This document shows positions 1 through 13,100 of a DNA stretch of 64,000 nt, one piece after another (the first letter of the stretch is position 1; every line of letters starts with the position of its first letter). The stretch comes from Dreissena polymorpha. Taxonomy: Eukaryota; Mollusca; Bivalvia; Myida; Dreissenidae. Under the pieces are notes generated by a model, which saw nothing but the letters and a program-made list of their open reading frames with translations, searched no databases and was not told where the DNA came from. The translations under genes were made by a program, and so were the position numbers. The stretch spans positions 4,973,598 to 5,037,597 of the forward strand of contig NC_068363.1 in assembly GCF_020536995.1 (NCBI RefSeq), in the 5' to 3' direction.

Positions 1-1229
1 TCCTGATAATAGATGCACAAGCTGTCGTTATATGTTTTTGTTAATGGCACTATATAAACATTTGATTATACTATTATTTGTAATGACTTTGTTTGTCTTA
101 TTCTATGTATCTAACAAATGATTAACATGCTGTTTTATTGTTTCTTACGACAGCAAATCATAAAACGATTCTTTCATCAACATGGCCAACTCCCGAACGA
201 TTAGTTTTGAGATTCAAGCTGAAAACAGAAAGAAAGTATATGTGCAATGTTTATCAAAATAGCATTCTGATGACATAGCGAGAGTCATTAGTTGTTTGGA
301 GTAAAAACGTACACACCGATCAAGGGGAAAGAAATGTATTGAGCAAACTAGTACAACTATACTAACTTCAAATAAGAGATCTTGGCATGTATGACCGAGT
401 CGTTCATCAAAACGTCTGATCGTAAAGTCATAGTCTGAAAAATCATTAACGCTTAATGTTTCAAATGTGTTTATTTTATATTAATTAAATTAACTTTTTT
501 TCAAAAATCTGCTATCAAAATTTAAGCTCACTTTTCATTAAACGATTAATATATTGCAATAAAGAATATGTATAGAAAACAGTTAATAACATACATACCG
601 CACTAAAGACGAGAAACACTTCCCCTTTGTTCGTACCCGGCTTATGCACGAAGAGATCAATTTCTCCTGAGGTATTTACACCAACACCGGCGGAAGTGAC
701 GTCCATGACAGGTGCGACACCATTGAACAAGCGCAGATCTACAATACTGTTTGGATACTTTTGACCGATCAAGAAATAATAAACAATGGGGGAAAATAAG
801 TGGATGTTTTTTTTTGGAAATAAATAGTTTGAATGATACTTAAATTTCATTTGTAAAGGAATAAAGCGCACAGCACAAATATGGTTTAATAGGCGTCTTT
901 ATTTACAATATATTAAGTATTTATATTTCATTTCCGCTTATAACGAACTATGCGTAGATCATTTTAGACAAATCATGTATCGCAGGTTATGAAAATGAAG
1001 TTCACAAAACCGACTTACCAATTAAGTACTTATTTTTGCTTTCATCTTTCCACAAGATTATTCAGTATATGTTTATTATTAAAGTTAAGAAGTGATACTA
1101 ATCCATGTGCATTTACCGCAGGTATGACGCCTGCACAGGTCGTGTTGAGGAAACCCCGAGCACTAGCGGGCAGCTAACAGTAGGAACAAAAAACAACGAC
1201 GTTAAACATAAATTCAACATGAAATTTCA

Positions 1230-1440
1230 GCCACCTTTTATCGTGTTGTTTAAATTGACAAAATTGAAATAAAGAAAAACTCAGATTTAAAAATTTTCGT
1301 TGGTGTTTTGATATTTGCGACGAAACATTATTACCGGACATTTACCACGCTCTAAAATATCCGTTATATTCATCGTTGTACGATAATTCTTTTTTTAATT
1401 TTTGAAGTTTGCCATTTAATTCTTTAAAATGAGGTATGTT
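1230..1440. repeat. Decayed fragment of the TTTATCAATATAA MITE family (intron of copy A)
   Basis: A stretch with TTAAATTGACAAAATTG, TTTTCGTTG and CTCTAAAATATCCGTTATAT resembles the inner part of the elements at 4060-4563 and 57254-58670. Both ends are worn and no terminal repeats are visible here. Confidence 0.35.
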
Positions 1441-3204
1441 AACATCGGTACCAAATAGATCCAGTATAGTACAAAAAATCAATTAAACACAAAATGTTTC
1501 GCCATCTGGGCTTTAACAACTGAAAAGGAATAAAAAAGCTATCGCCAAAACCAATAGGTCAATTGGGTTGATACATGACGTAAGGCATTGATTTCTTATA
1601 TCAGCAATTCACATAGTGTAAAAAACAACACGAAAACAATAGTAGCAATCCAAATTATTAAATCGTTTCGCGTTTTTTATTTTGTCAATATCTAATGATG
1701 AATACTCATGAACCAAAAATGTATTTTCAGTAAGTGCTTATGTCATTCGTGTAATTTCGATTTTCCGTACGAACTGCTTTCAAGTCGAGTATTATATGCT
1801 AGTTTGAACATACTACTCACGTCAGACGCAGTGATGTTGAACTGCAGATATCTGTTGCTTTGGGCCGCATAGAACAACGTGTTAAACATGTAGTTCGAGA
1901 TATAAAAGTACAACATCCGATCAGTGGCCCCATTCGCGGGCATAGAAGGGGCGGTGAAGGGGGCCTCCGTGAAGGGCGTGGTTTTCCAATAAACTCACCC
2001 TGGTAGACAAAAAAAATTTTATTACATTATCATGCATGCCGCCCGATGAAAATGCGTATTGATATATATTTAGGTTTAGAACAATCGCTTCTAACTATGA
2101 CACACGAGTTGGAATTTTCTGATGATTACTATTTGTTAAATATGTTGTTCACACTTATCGAGATGCACAAACATTTGCATACATGTAAGTAAGTATGAAT
2201 AATTTGTATCTTTTCAAGTAATAAAACAGATACAAACTGTTGTAATTACGAGACAAATCAGAAATAAAATAGTGTGCTCATTGTCTCATAGTAACGATAC
2301 AATAACGATACAAATTTATGTTCTGTATAGCTAGTGATAGTGTCGTTGTTTTGAATGGGATATGGTGAATGCATCTAGCTATTCGTTAAATTAGTCCCCA
2401 CCACAACAATAGCATGATTCTTGAGGCATACATTTAAGTTTCTAACCTTATGGAAAGTTTCCATATATGTCGCCGAGAACAAGGGCGCCTGTAGCATACT
2501 GTAGTCGAGGAGGAACTTGTCAAACGCCCCAGTAACTGCGTAAAAACCCATAAGAACATATCAGAAAATATAAGTGCAAATATATAAAGAAATGCATAAA
2601 TTCAAATTTGATGGTGAAAGTCTGCAAAAGTTGCACAATAGGTTGCATGCCAAATGAGCGTATAAGATTGTCATAGTTTAAATATCAGTGACCTTCACCC
2701 CGACCTGACTGGCCTAAATGCAATCCCAAAGCTAAGTCTGTATTTATGTTAGCAACATAACAAATTTAAAAGTAAATGCGATTCCCGGATAGATCTTCAT
2801 GTACTCCGTCTTAATAAAAAGTAACAAACAAAAAAATAATATAACATACGTTATTGAGTAGAAATTATCTTTCTATTTTAAGTATCAGTTGCCCGAGCTC
2901 CAACGAACCAAATACAATATTAATCTGGATGAGCATGCAAACTTACATATCTACAACACTAAATGGAAATAACACTATCGTTTAAAAATGAAAATCGTTA
3001 TCTATTTTTAGCAACAATGACAGTGTCCCAATTTGCCCAAAATGCAGTGCTTTCAGTCCATACAGACTTGCTTAATGTCTATCAAAACGCCGAAGTGTCA
3101 TCATGCTTGGTAAACGCAAGCAAAAGTTATTTACCAACAAACCAAAAACCTTTATTTAAATTGTATAAGTACAAAAAAAGCTTATTGTTCCGAATATTTT
3201 AATA

Positions 3205-3560
3205 GAATAAACCATTGACCATAAGTGCTAGGAATACAATCATAAACGAAAAAATAAGAAACTCCTGACAATAAGTTCGGATATCAAATACGTTACATGT
3301 AAGGGAAGAAAGGAACTCCTATAAATAATTGATAGATATAAAATAATAGACAGAAGAAAATATACCCTTGACCATAAGTGCTGCTCATAAAATGAATAAA
3401 GGAAAGAAAGAAACCCCTTCCGCCATTACTGCTAGATACACAATAAATACTGGGAAGAAAAGAAACCCCTCGACTATAGTGCAATGTATAAAATGCATTA
3501 AGTTAACAGAGGAAACCCCTCGAATAAATGCTAGATATCAACAAATTAAGGGAATAAAAA
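3205..3560. repeat. Degenerate ~65-bp tandem repeat in the intron between exons 7 and 6 of copy A
   Basis: Four to five diverged units share motifs such as ACCATAAGTGCTAG, GAAAGAAACCCCT and a purine-rich AAGAAAAGAAA stretch. The open frame across it is an accident of composition. Confidence 0.5.
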
Positions 3561-3671
3561 TAATTCTTTACGATGAAATATACAAATCATCATTCTATTT
3601 TAATACAAAAATGCAATCGGTCAGGTTCACTTGCCGCAAACATTTTTATTGCGAGCATGGTATCATCACTG

Positions 3672-3832
3672 TGTGAAACGAAATAATTTATAACGTTATG
3701 TCGTTCGAGTGTTGTATCATACTGGGTGAAACGAAACCATTTATAACGTTATGTCGTTCGAGTGTTGTATCATCACTGTGTGAAACGAAACCATTTATAA
3801 CGTTATGTCGTTCGAGTGTTGTATCATACTGG
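3672..3832. repeat. ~55-bp tandem repeat, three units, next to exon 6 of copy A
   Basis: Three near-identical copies of a unit containing TTTATAACGTTATGTCGTTC and GAGTGTTGTATCATAC. Near identity suggests a recent expansion. It ends about 45 bases from pseudogene exon 6, which has its own internal 18-base duplication. Confidence 0.85.
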
Positions 3833-4055
3833 GTGTCAATATCATATTCATTACGTGACATCCCATGAAGACTCTTACTTGGAATGGCGGCAAGTTTTCT
3901 CTCGGTATCCGTATTGACAGCCTTGGTTGCCATGACAGCCTTGGTTGCCAGCTCGCACATCTGGTCATATTGAGATCAAGTATTGCTTTATTTTGATAAA
4001 TCGAAGCAGTAATTTATGAATGTTTTTTCTTTTTCTTCTCTCTTCACTGTCATAT

Positions 4056-4567
4056 TTAAAGGGGCCGTTTAACAGAATTTGGCTTGTAATGAAGCATGTC
4101 ATTAAATGCCTTATATTGATAAATTTAAACATTTGACCTTAAAATCTCCAGTAAAAAAACAAGAATACAATTTAAAAAAGGAAAACAAGTAACCCTCAAC
4201 AGGGCTCGAACCACTGACCCCTGGAGTCCTGCAGTAAAAAGTCTCCCGTCAGACCACTCGACTATCCACGCTCATTTTTATAGCGGATGTATTTTTTACC
4301 TATATAAGCAATCCTCGTAGTTTCCCAAAATATAACTACAAAAACAGAACTTTCCAAATTATTTACTCGTTTCGCGTCGCACAACGCTTTATAATTTTCA
4401 GGTTTTGGAATCGTCAAACGATGCATATAATGGATATTTAAGAGCATGGTAAATGGTCAGTATTACTATTTCCTCAAATAATCATTTAAAAAAACGAAAA
4501 TTTGCGAATCTGAAACAACTTTTGTTAATTGTGTCAATTTACCAAAAACGTTAAATGGCCCCTTTAA
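4056..4567. mobile_element. TTAA-flanked MITE with 14-bp inverted ends and an internal tRNA-like block
   Basis: The ends read TTAA-AGGGGCCGTTTAAC and, on the other strand, TTAA-AGGGGCCATTTAAC, so a TTAA target duplication flanks a 504-bp body with one mismatch between ends. Inside, on the minus strand at about 4186-4262, is a tRNA-like stretch with a box A-like TAGTCGAGTGG and a box B GGTTCGAGCCC. A related copy, in reverse orientation, lies at 57254-58670. TTAA duplications are typical of piggyBac- or Kolobok-type transposition; there is no transposase. Confidence 0.7.
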
Positions 4568-5089
4568 GGTAGAATGTTTACAAATTAAATAATAAGCAAT
4601 CAAGCCAACATAGAATCGCGCGTACAAACGGACCGTTCGGTCAATATTTTGTAATTATTTGTTTTAATCGGCTAAAAAGCTGAACAATGCTAACAACAAT
4701 AGTAATAACAACAACAACAGAGTGTTACGTTACCTTGGTACGAAGCGTGTGCCGAAAGTGTCCTCGATCTTTCCCTTGAGGAGGTTGAGAATCATTCGCT
4801 AAGATTTTGCCGTGGAAACGGATGTTTACCGAACCGACGCTACTTGTGCACTTTCGAACGGAGACACTGGGACGACCGGTGAAGTCAACCCCTGTAGAAA
4901 TGCATGATTGTTAAGATCTGTGGGTGTCTATAGTATGTATTTTAAAAGATGTTACTATAGTAACAATAGTATGATGTGTGTGAATTCAAATTAAGTTTAA
5001 ATTAAAGACTTATGTCCGTCACAATCGAAATTAATGTAATTTCAATCTAAAATAAAACATACAAGTTACAACATCGCCTATTTCAAAAT

Positions 5090-5182
5090 ATTTTGACAGA
5101 CAGACGGACGGATGGACGGAATGACGGACGGAAACACAACGTCAATTTTATGTCCCTCCTCCTTTGGCGGTGGATATCGACG
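5090..5182 (+). repeat. GACGGACGGA-type repeat tail
   Basis: ACAGACAGACGGACGGATGG followed by ATGTCCCTCCTCCTTTGGCGG. The same tail occurs at about 17490-17590, 26590-26655 and 36065-36180, always ending in TCC(G/C)CCTNNGGCGGGGATA-like sequence, which marks it as the end of an interspersed repeat family. Confidence 0.65.
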
Positions 5183-5599
5183 TCGTTGGTACTTATATAG
5201 ATCGTGAACACATGATTAAATATTGAAATCATAGCATATGGTGTCAAAAAGCTTCAGAACCACTAGAACGGTAGCAGCAGCATACCCCGACTTAAATATT
5301 GAATGTATGGAAGACAATCTTTATTTGAAAAAAAGGACTCTCAAAAGACAAATACATTTACAGCAGCTACAGCAATATCAGCAGTGAAATGACAACAGTA
5401 ATATCACTCACCCAAATCAATGGACAAATCAAAGCCGACATCGGAAATATCGGCAGTGACATGTCCACTTCCTTAGATTTTTCCTCTGCAACCAAAACGG
5501 GTCTCAATATATCAAAAGAACAAGCAAACATAGCATAAAAAGCCGAACAAGATGCTTGCAATAACATTGTTTTCGTTTTATTACTTAGATAATAACGCA

Positions 5600-6627
5600 C
5601 GGCTGGGATGGGCCGGAAGTCTGTAATCGGTCCGCTACCGAAATTACGGCCCGATGGCCATTATGCGGCTATACCGGATTAAAGGCGTTCAGTTCAGGTC
5701 AGCATTGTGTTATCGTGTATGTTACACATCCTTCTATTTTGTTCCTACAATTTATTGGTCAGACTGGTTAGAATTCGATACAAATGTTTCAAATTAAAAA
5801 AGGGGGTGGTTTTAAATACATTAAGATAAAGAGACAGAACAGAACAGAAAATGGAAGTTCATATTCGTTTTTTTTTATCTTTTTATTATTAGCATTGAAT
5901 TAAAGTGTTTCCATTGAGGTAAGTGTTCCGTTTAATACATTTTTATTGTTGGATGACTCCTGTTAAAGCTCAAATGCTTAATTGTGTCATTAATCAAATC
6001 TACAGTACAGTTTCAGTTGCAATTGATATTTTTGACATTATTCCAATTGTGTGCTACGTTTAATTATCTTATATTACTTTATTCGTTGATATGTTGCTTG
6101 ATTTAATTCATCACATCGATCAGACACGATCTAAGACTGAAATCTCCACGGAGTAAAGGGAATTTTCCTGCAAATTTCACATTCCTCGGTACCATAATTC
6201 AATAAAAACGTATTACAAAAACATTCCTACCGTGCTTGCCGTTACATTATGCATCAAAACTAGCTGCCCAGCGCCGTTTGAAATCTTTGTTTACATACAT
6301 TTCAACTAACCGACATTTTAAACACACGAGTGATTTAATTGGTCCAATGCGAAGGTGTGCCTTTACAACTGAAGATTTCATTCATGAATCGGGTCCGATG
6401 GCTGTTAAGTAGGACACGCGAGTTGTGCATCGTGCTATTTCTTAAAATTTGACCCAGCATTTGTAGAAATATACCAATATATATACATTTCCAGAAAGAA
6501 AATTTATTTTTGCGTTGAATAAGACCAAGTTCGTGAAAATCGCTTCACAATTGATGAAGTTATGGCTGTTCAAAGTGATGCACCCCGTTTTCAGGTGATT
6601 TTAAGTTGAATACCTTGTATACCTTGT

Positions 6628-6702
<75 letters not shown>

Positions 6703-7269
6703 CTGTCTTTATGATTTATTTATTTATTTTCATCAATAAGCTTATTTAATATTTAGGATATTTCGGATTTGCGAACATGTATATGGTGTCAAAACAAATA
6801 TTATGAAATTATTGGCGTCGCACTGGAGTGCGGCGACTAGTATGTAATGCATTTTTTTCGCTAATGGGAGAAGTTATTTTACGGATCAATGTATATATTT
6901 TTGTTTTAAGAATATCTTGCATAGTGGTGATTTTTTGTGTAAATTAGTGTAAATAAGTACATGCATTTGTGCCTATTACATTTATTACAACATTGATTGC
7001 CAATAATGCAAAGCTAATTGTTTTAAATAATAACTGATCACAGGGGAAAGATCACAGGGACTTTGCAAATACGCGAAACTTTCTGGTTTTGTATAAAAAC
7101 AAGACATAATCAAAATATATTTATTTTGTGGTTTTTCTTACAATAGCGCAGACTTTTGCTGTTCGAGTTTTGGTTAACGCGTATTTTCTTCAATTTTAGA
7201 AGACGACAGCGATAACACGGTTTATCGCTTTATTGATAACTGTTACACTACAGTCACTTATTAAGGTAG
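5600..7269. other. Intron of pseudogene A, mostly unannotated
   Basis: Apart from the TA microsatellite at 6634-6699, a short GC-richer stretch near 5600-5680 that may be a repeat fragment, and general AT-rich sequence, I see no exon, RNA gene or paired terminal repeat. Confidence 0.4.
6634..6699. repeat. (TA)n microsatellite
   Basis: About 33 uninterrupted TA dinucleotides, preceded by short ACCTTGTAT repeats. Its length is probably polymorphic. Confidence 0.98.
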
Positions 7270-7526
7270 TAGGTGCATAGTGAGATCGGGAATAGTCGGT
7301 CGATATCGCCGTATTCGGAAAGTGTTTCGGCTTTAGGCGATATCTACGGTAAAGTCCGGAAATTATACTAAATACACGAAATAAATTGGTATTTTTTATT
7401 TAAGAGTAAAATTTGCTTATCCTTTTACGATTTAATAACTATACAATACAAAAATAAGTTAAATTAATTCATTTCATTTAATATTTGTGTTCATGACGTC
7501 ACGGTTGTTGACATTTTCTTAGCAAA

Positions 7527-9861
7527 ATGAGAGTGCGAAATAAAAGCGAGCGATTTGCAAAATCGAAAAAGAAGCAAACACCGATCGACAACGTTGTGTT
7601 CGATAACAATAATTCATTTACCGAGCTCTGCGATGGCGATTTGTGTGAAAATGACTCACGTTTAAGCTATTCGCATTTGCTAAATGGCGTGAAAAGAGTA
7701 AGCAAAAGTGGGTGGGGGATGGAAGAAGATTGATTGACTCGTTGAGCTGGAGGTTTTGCTAAACAAATTACATTATGGTCAGTTTTGTAATCTGTGTCCC
7801 ATTCCTTTGACAATATATAACATTGTTGGCGAACTACAAAATGGCCTCCGTGGTTATGTGTACGTTGTTTGTGAAAACCCTGACTGTAAAAAAGTCAACC
7901 GTGTTGCTTATGGAAAGCAGCAGCATCTCAAGATCAGGGGAATGCCATGCTTTGACGTAAATACCAAGCTTGGAACAGGTATGCATGTCTTCATTTTTCA
8001 ACCTGCCATTACTTTCAATGTTTAATCATTGTAAAGTTGCCATTGATCTTTGGACTTCTTACACATTTTCAGACCCCTTACAGTTCCAAGTGTCAATCCC
8101 AGTGAATATTTGTTTATCGTGTAATATATATGGAAACATTCCGGTGTCCATCTTTTTCAGTTTTCAAATTTAGTTTCGCATTTGTGTTGTTAAATCCAAT
8201 TGATTGCTCATTCATGTTATTTAATAATGTAATGATGATACGAATGGATTCTAGAAAATACATTGTCACGTGATTGATAAGTAACTACGGCCTTATTTCG
8301 TTTTCATGTTCTTATCATTTTCAATTCTCTTTTCAGCAATGAAAGTCAGTTTGGGCAGGCCGGTGAACGTAAATAACTTCCTAACCACTCTGGAGGCTCG
8401 TGCTGGGGAGGCCATCAAGAAAAGCTCAACTGAGTCGTCTAACAAGGCTGTCATTGATACTAATGAGAAAGCAATGGAGTAAGTGTAAAAACTAACTTTT
8501 AATACAATGTTATTGACTATTCTGGTGCCAAATTTAAGTATTTTTTCTCATCAACTGTCTTCGTATTTCCTATTCCAGATGAACATGAAGCATATTTATA
8601 ATAATTGTTTTATTAAAGGCACTGTGTTCATAGTTTAGGTAAAATTACATTTTTTAAAGATTTTTGGTTAGAACCCCAGGGCAGGCACATTCTTAAAAAT
8701 ATTTGTGATTGTAATTATAAATATTAAAAGCTATTCCAAATATTACAATTTTTAAAATAAATGCATTACTTTTAGTAATAAATCTTATGAAGGAGCATAG
8801 GTATATTAAAATTCTGAGCTATTCATATAAATGATGAATTCTTTTCACAAGCGATAATTTGAGTTCAACGACTTGTCAATATGTAATGTGCTTGTTTTGC
8901 TAAAAATTGATTTTTCTCATAACCAACGATAATATAAGGCGTCAGAATGAAACTTAAAGGGGAATTATAAAATTCATGAAATAAGCATTGTGTGAATTTA
9001 ATTTTGTATTTCAGTTCGAGGTACAGTAATGCCTGATATTACTCAGATTGCTGATGTGCATTTGAAGACGGGTTTTAAGTTCTCGACATACGTGAAGACA
9101 ACAGTGCAAATTTCTTCCGAAGCTCAGAAAGTGATTGGCATCTCTGTTAATGATCATGGCATAATGCGTGTAAATGGTGGAAGTGTTGATAGTGTATCAA
9201 TTAAAACTTCTCTTCATGTTTGTATGATGTTGCTTGCAAAGTTTTCTAGAGCCATTTTTGTCGCTTATAATGGGCCGCATGTTTGATTTTCCGGTTTTGG
9301 TTAGGGAATTGCTGAACACACACTGTTTTGAAACGTTTTGTAATTGTTTAAGCAGTTTTGTTGACTCTTTGCCGGTTTTCAAAAATCGTATCCTGGACAG
9401 TCATACAAACTAGTTTGACATACAATCTAGTGAACGTGTTCTCCAAGCAACCTGCAACGCCCACTTTGCTCCTGATGATGTTGAAGCACTGGGATCTTTG
9501 CTTAAAACATGTAAAATTACTGACAATATGGCCCACATCTTTACTGTTACTGCAATCCATAATTCAGTTTGTTTAGTCATGAGAAGCCTTAAAGGCACAG
9601 AACATTAGATTGTTAGACGTGCTGTTGCATAGAGGAACTCTAAAGCGACCAACGGCTGAAAACATTGCGGGATATGGACTAGCCTTGTATCATTTGACAG
9701 CCATATTTTCTAGTTCCGGAGAGGATGACTTAAGAAATACTTTCATTGCTAAAAATAATGAGGGACTACCAAAAGTCACAAACCCAAAAAAAATATTTTA
9801 TCTGAAGTGGTCCCTAAAATCGGTCAATTTTTCAGTGACGAAAAGTGACGGAACGAGATAA
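7527..9861 (+). mobile_element. Degraded DNA transposon: Mutator-type domain plus DEDD-type exonuclease domain
   Basis: Coding blocks in order: 7527-7733 (MRVRNKSERFAKSKKKQ, basic N-terminus); 7756-7979 (CNLCPIPL, VVCENPDCKKVNRV and CFDVNTKLGT, with a zinc-binding-like CxxC pattern); 8338-8480 (AMKVSLGRPVNVNNFLTTLE); 9017-9300 (DITQIADVHLKTGFKFSTYV, then an AYNGP-like motif followed in another frame by FDFPVLVRELL, as in RNase T/DnaQ exonucleases); 9610-9861 (RPTAENIAGYGLALYHL). The CFDVNTKLGTAM region resembles the Mutator-like transposase domain common in molluscs. A GT-AG intron (7980-8337) rejoins KLGT-AMKV in frame, and a second intron-like gap (8480-9016) does not. Several stops and frame changes make this copy dead. 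I could not define terminal repeats. The family name is from memory. Confidence 0.6.
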
Positions 9862-10117
9862 TATGGCTTTCAAATGACACGCGGCCAGTCAAAATCACGC
9901 AATGGCGTTATACTGATACTAAATTATGTACATCTGGTTGTCATTAATCTGGCTGTTTTTATTAAAATAGGTTGTATATATTGTGCTACATGTTTAAAGA
10001 AACATGATAACTTATACATCTTTATGATAGGTAATATTGAGACAACTTTAACATTTTGTGGTGAACTGCGCCTGTATTCATATGTTGCATTTTGATTTTA
10101 GGTGACCTTAAGATTGT

Positions 10118-13100
10118 ATTATTAGCTCGGCTGTTTTCGGAGAAAACTTCGAGGTATTGTCATAGCCTCTTCGTCGTCCGCCGTCCGACGTCCGCCGTCG
10201 TGCTAAAACCTTTACATTGGCTCTAAAATTAAAGTTCTTCCACCTACAACTTTGACACTTCATATGTACATGCACCTTGATGAGTTCTACACGCCACACC
10301 CATTTATGTTTGGGTCACTAGGTCAAAGGTCAAGGTCACTGTGACCTCTAATATAAAACTTTAACTTTGCATCTAACATCATCGTGCTTCCACCTACAAC
10401 TTTGAAACTTCATATGTACATGCACCTTGATGAGTTCTACATGCCACACCCATTTTGGGTCACAAGGTCAAATGTCAAGGTCACTGTGATCTCTAATATA
10501 AAACTTTAACTTTGTCTCTAACATCATAGTGCTTCCACCTACAACTTTGAAACTTGATATGTACATGCACCTTGATGAGTTCTACACACCACACCTATTT
10601 TTTAGGTCAAAGGTCATTCAGCATCGTTTTGAGCTTCCGGTCGCCATTACCGTAGAGGGTATTTTGTAAACAAAGATATTAACGCCGCAGTTACAAAGAA
10701 ACAAGAAAACAGACGAAAAAGAAGGGCCCTACCACTCCACCAACAACCATCCATCACTGTTTTATTGTCCCTTGCCCTTCCATTGTTTTTTTCTTCTTTT
10801 TTTCGTAAATTTCTAAAAACTTGTAGTATTTCGGACGTCATTTGGTATTCGGAATTATTTTTGGCTCTTTCATCATATCAATTAAAATTACCAAATGACC
10901 TAATTAACCATCTTTATTTACTTATATATACTATATTGGGTTGTTTACCGGTGCGGTGCTTACATTTAATGCTTTACTTTGTACTGTGCTAATTAAAAAT
11001 TACTGTGATATTTAACACTCCGTATTGGTTGACACATTTCACTTAGGATTGCCACCAAAATCATCATTATTTCTTACTTTTCCAACCAAACATGTCTAAT
11101 CCTCTCAAATGTCTTCTTACAACAAATCATCCAAGTAGCAGAGTCAAAACCTGACTCATGTACTGGGATAGGCACGTTCAGGGTCGGATAGGCATCATCT
11201 ATCCCACAATACCAGGCCCTTTAAGTGCCTCCTCCAGTCAGCCGGAAGTGTAGGCTCTATTTTCCAACTGGCCTCGTGTTTGGCAAAGGTACTCCCCGGA
11301 CTTGTTAAGGGAGACGGTGCCTTTGGCGTCTGGCTGCGTGCTCTTGCAGCTCAAGTCCGCTCAAGCGCTTGCCACCCTTCTTTCTAGGAGGTACTTTTTT
11401 CCTTGGCAAAGTCGCGGTCCGGGCCTTATCCCCGTCGAACATGAGGTCGCTTCACGGTCACATAGCAGGGATCCCGGAAAGCCAGGACTTGATGGAACTT
11501 CAGACATCTCTTTCTTTCAAACCTGTGATTCCTGTTTCTGATTTTCTTATCACCAATTCGGAAAGGTTTGATCCTTATAGCCCTACCGCACCTGGCTTTC
11601 CGACACTGGTCAAAATCTCTTTCTTAACGTCCATACCAGTCCCAAATAAAAAAATTGTCAAGGACACTAGCATAGCCCTCGACATTCATCCCTTCCCGGC
11701 CACACCTGCCCGTTGTTTCAATTCGCCAGGGCTTTGGACATAAAGCCTGCAGGGGTAAATGCCCTAATACCACTTCTTGCTGCCGCTGCGCCGGCGCTAC
11801 TTGTCAAAGAAGGTGCACTAACAAGTCTCGTTCGTGCGCCGACTGTGGCCGCCAGCACTCCGCATCCTACCAGGGGTGCCCCTCCTACAAGAGGGCCATC
11901 CATATAGCCACCTTTGCCAATTTTTATGGGGTCACCTGGTCCGAAGGGAGAGCAAGCTACTTGCACCTGACACTGTGAGCCACAGCGTGGGCGCCCGAAA
12001 CACCACCATCACAACCGGTTCCGCTTTCTCACCTAAACATGCCTCTTCCGTTACTATCTCGCCCAAAGCCGGGAGGACATGCACCATAGTTTAGGGGCTA
12101 GCGGGTAAGAGTACCCCCCCCCCCTCAACCCATTAATAGGGACCCCCCCCCCCCCCCAAGGTCATACCAGTGTAACCGGTCTCCAACCACACACCGGAGA
12201 TTTGCACCACCACCCCTGTATCGCCTATCCAGGGGGACTCACCTAAACAGAGGCGCCCTCCTGTGACTACCAGGGGGTCTTCCCCGTCCTCCCCGTTGTC
12301 TGATGGTGCTAGAGACACTACTTGTAGCGACACTACACTTTCAGACAACTCGATGTTTGACGTGACGGGGCACGACTCTCTGGTGTCGGTGCACTCCAGT
12401 ATATTGGAGAACCTTACAATCTCTGGCGTCTGCGAGTAAGTGTCCCACCTAACCGTCCCAGAATGGTCGACACCCAGACATCCCCAACGAGCTCCTCTTA
12501 CCGTTAACACCGGCAGACGTAACTCGTTTGCTGGGGACGCATTCATCAAAATCAAGGATCCGCCAGCAACAGTTCACACATATAGGAACATTCATCTCAG
12601 CGAGCTGACAGATCTGATAGCTGAGATATTAAAGGACCGAAATAGGCCCACTGGGTGTCGTGTTATTTCCTACATTTATAATAAAATTGATTCTCGGTTC
12701 AAAAATTGCAGAGAATCTCTAACAAAGGTCATCCCCCCTGACAAATCCCTATCTAATAAAATCCATTCTGGAACTAGGGACCCTCCAATAATAGCAGATC
12801 CAGGATGCCCCCCTCCGGCCAGCGGTCCCTCCTCTGTTAACAAGAAACCCGTCCGGCCGGCCAGGACCCCCGCGAAACTCAAAGGGGCCTGTGCCGGTCA
12901 TAAATTAGGCATTAAATCTCCACACCACAACCTCAATCAGTGTAAACGCAAGTTAATCTCACTCCAATATGGAAAGTAATCTGCAAATCATTTCTTTTAA
13001 TGTTGGTGGTCTTACCACCAACAGACATACAGAGCTGAAGTATTTTCTTGACAGTAATCCAAATATACATATAGTATGCCTCCAGGAAACTAGATTTTCC

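Noticed and set aside
4186-4262. Functional tRNA gene on the minus strand
   Set aside because: It has box A- and B-like motifs but no convincing cloverleaf, and it lies inside a MITE.
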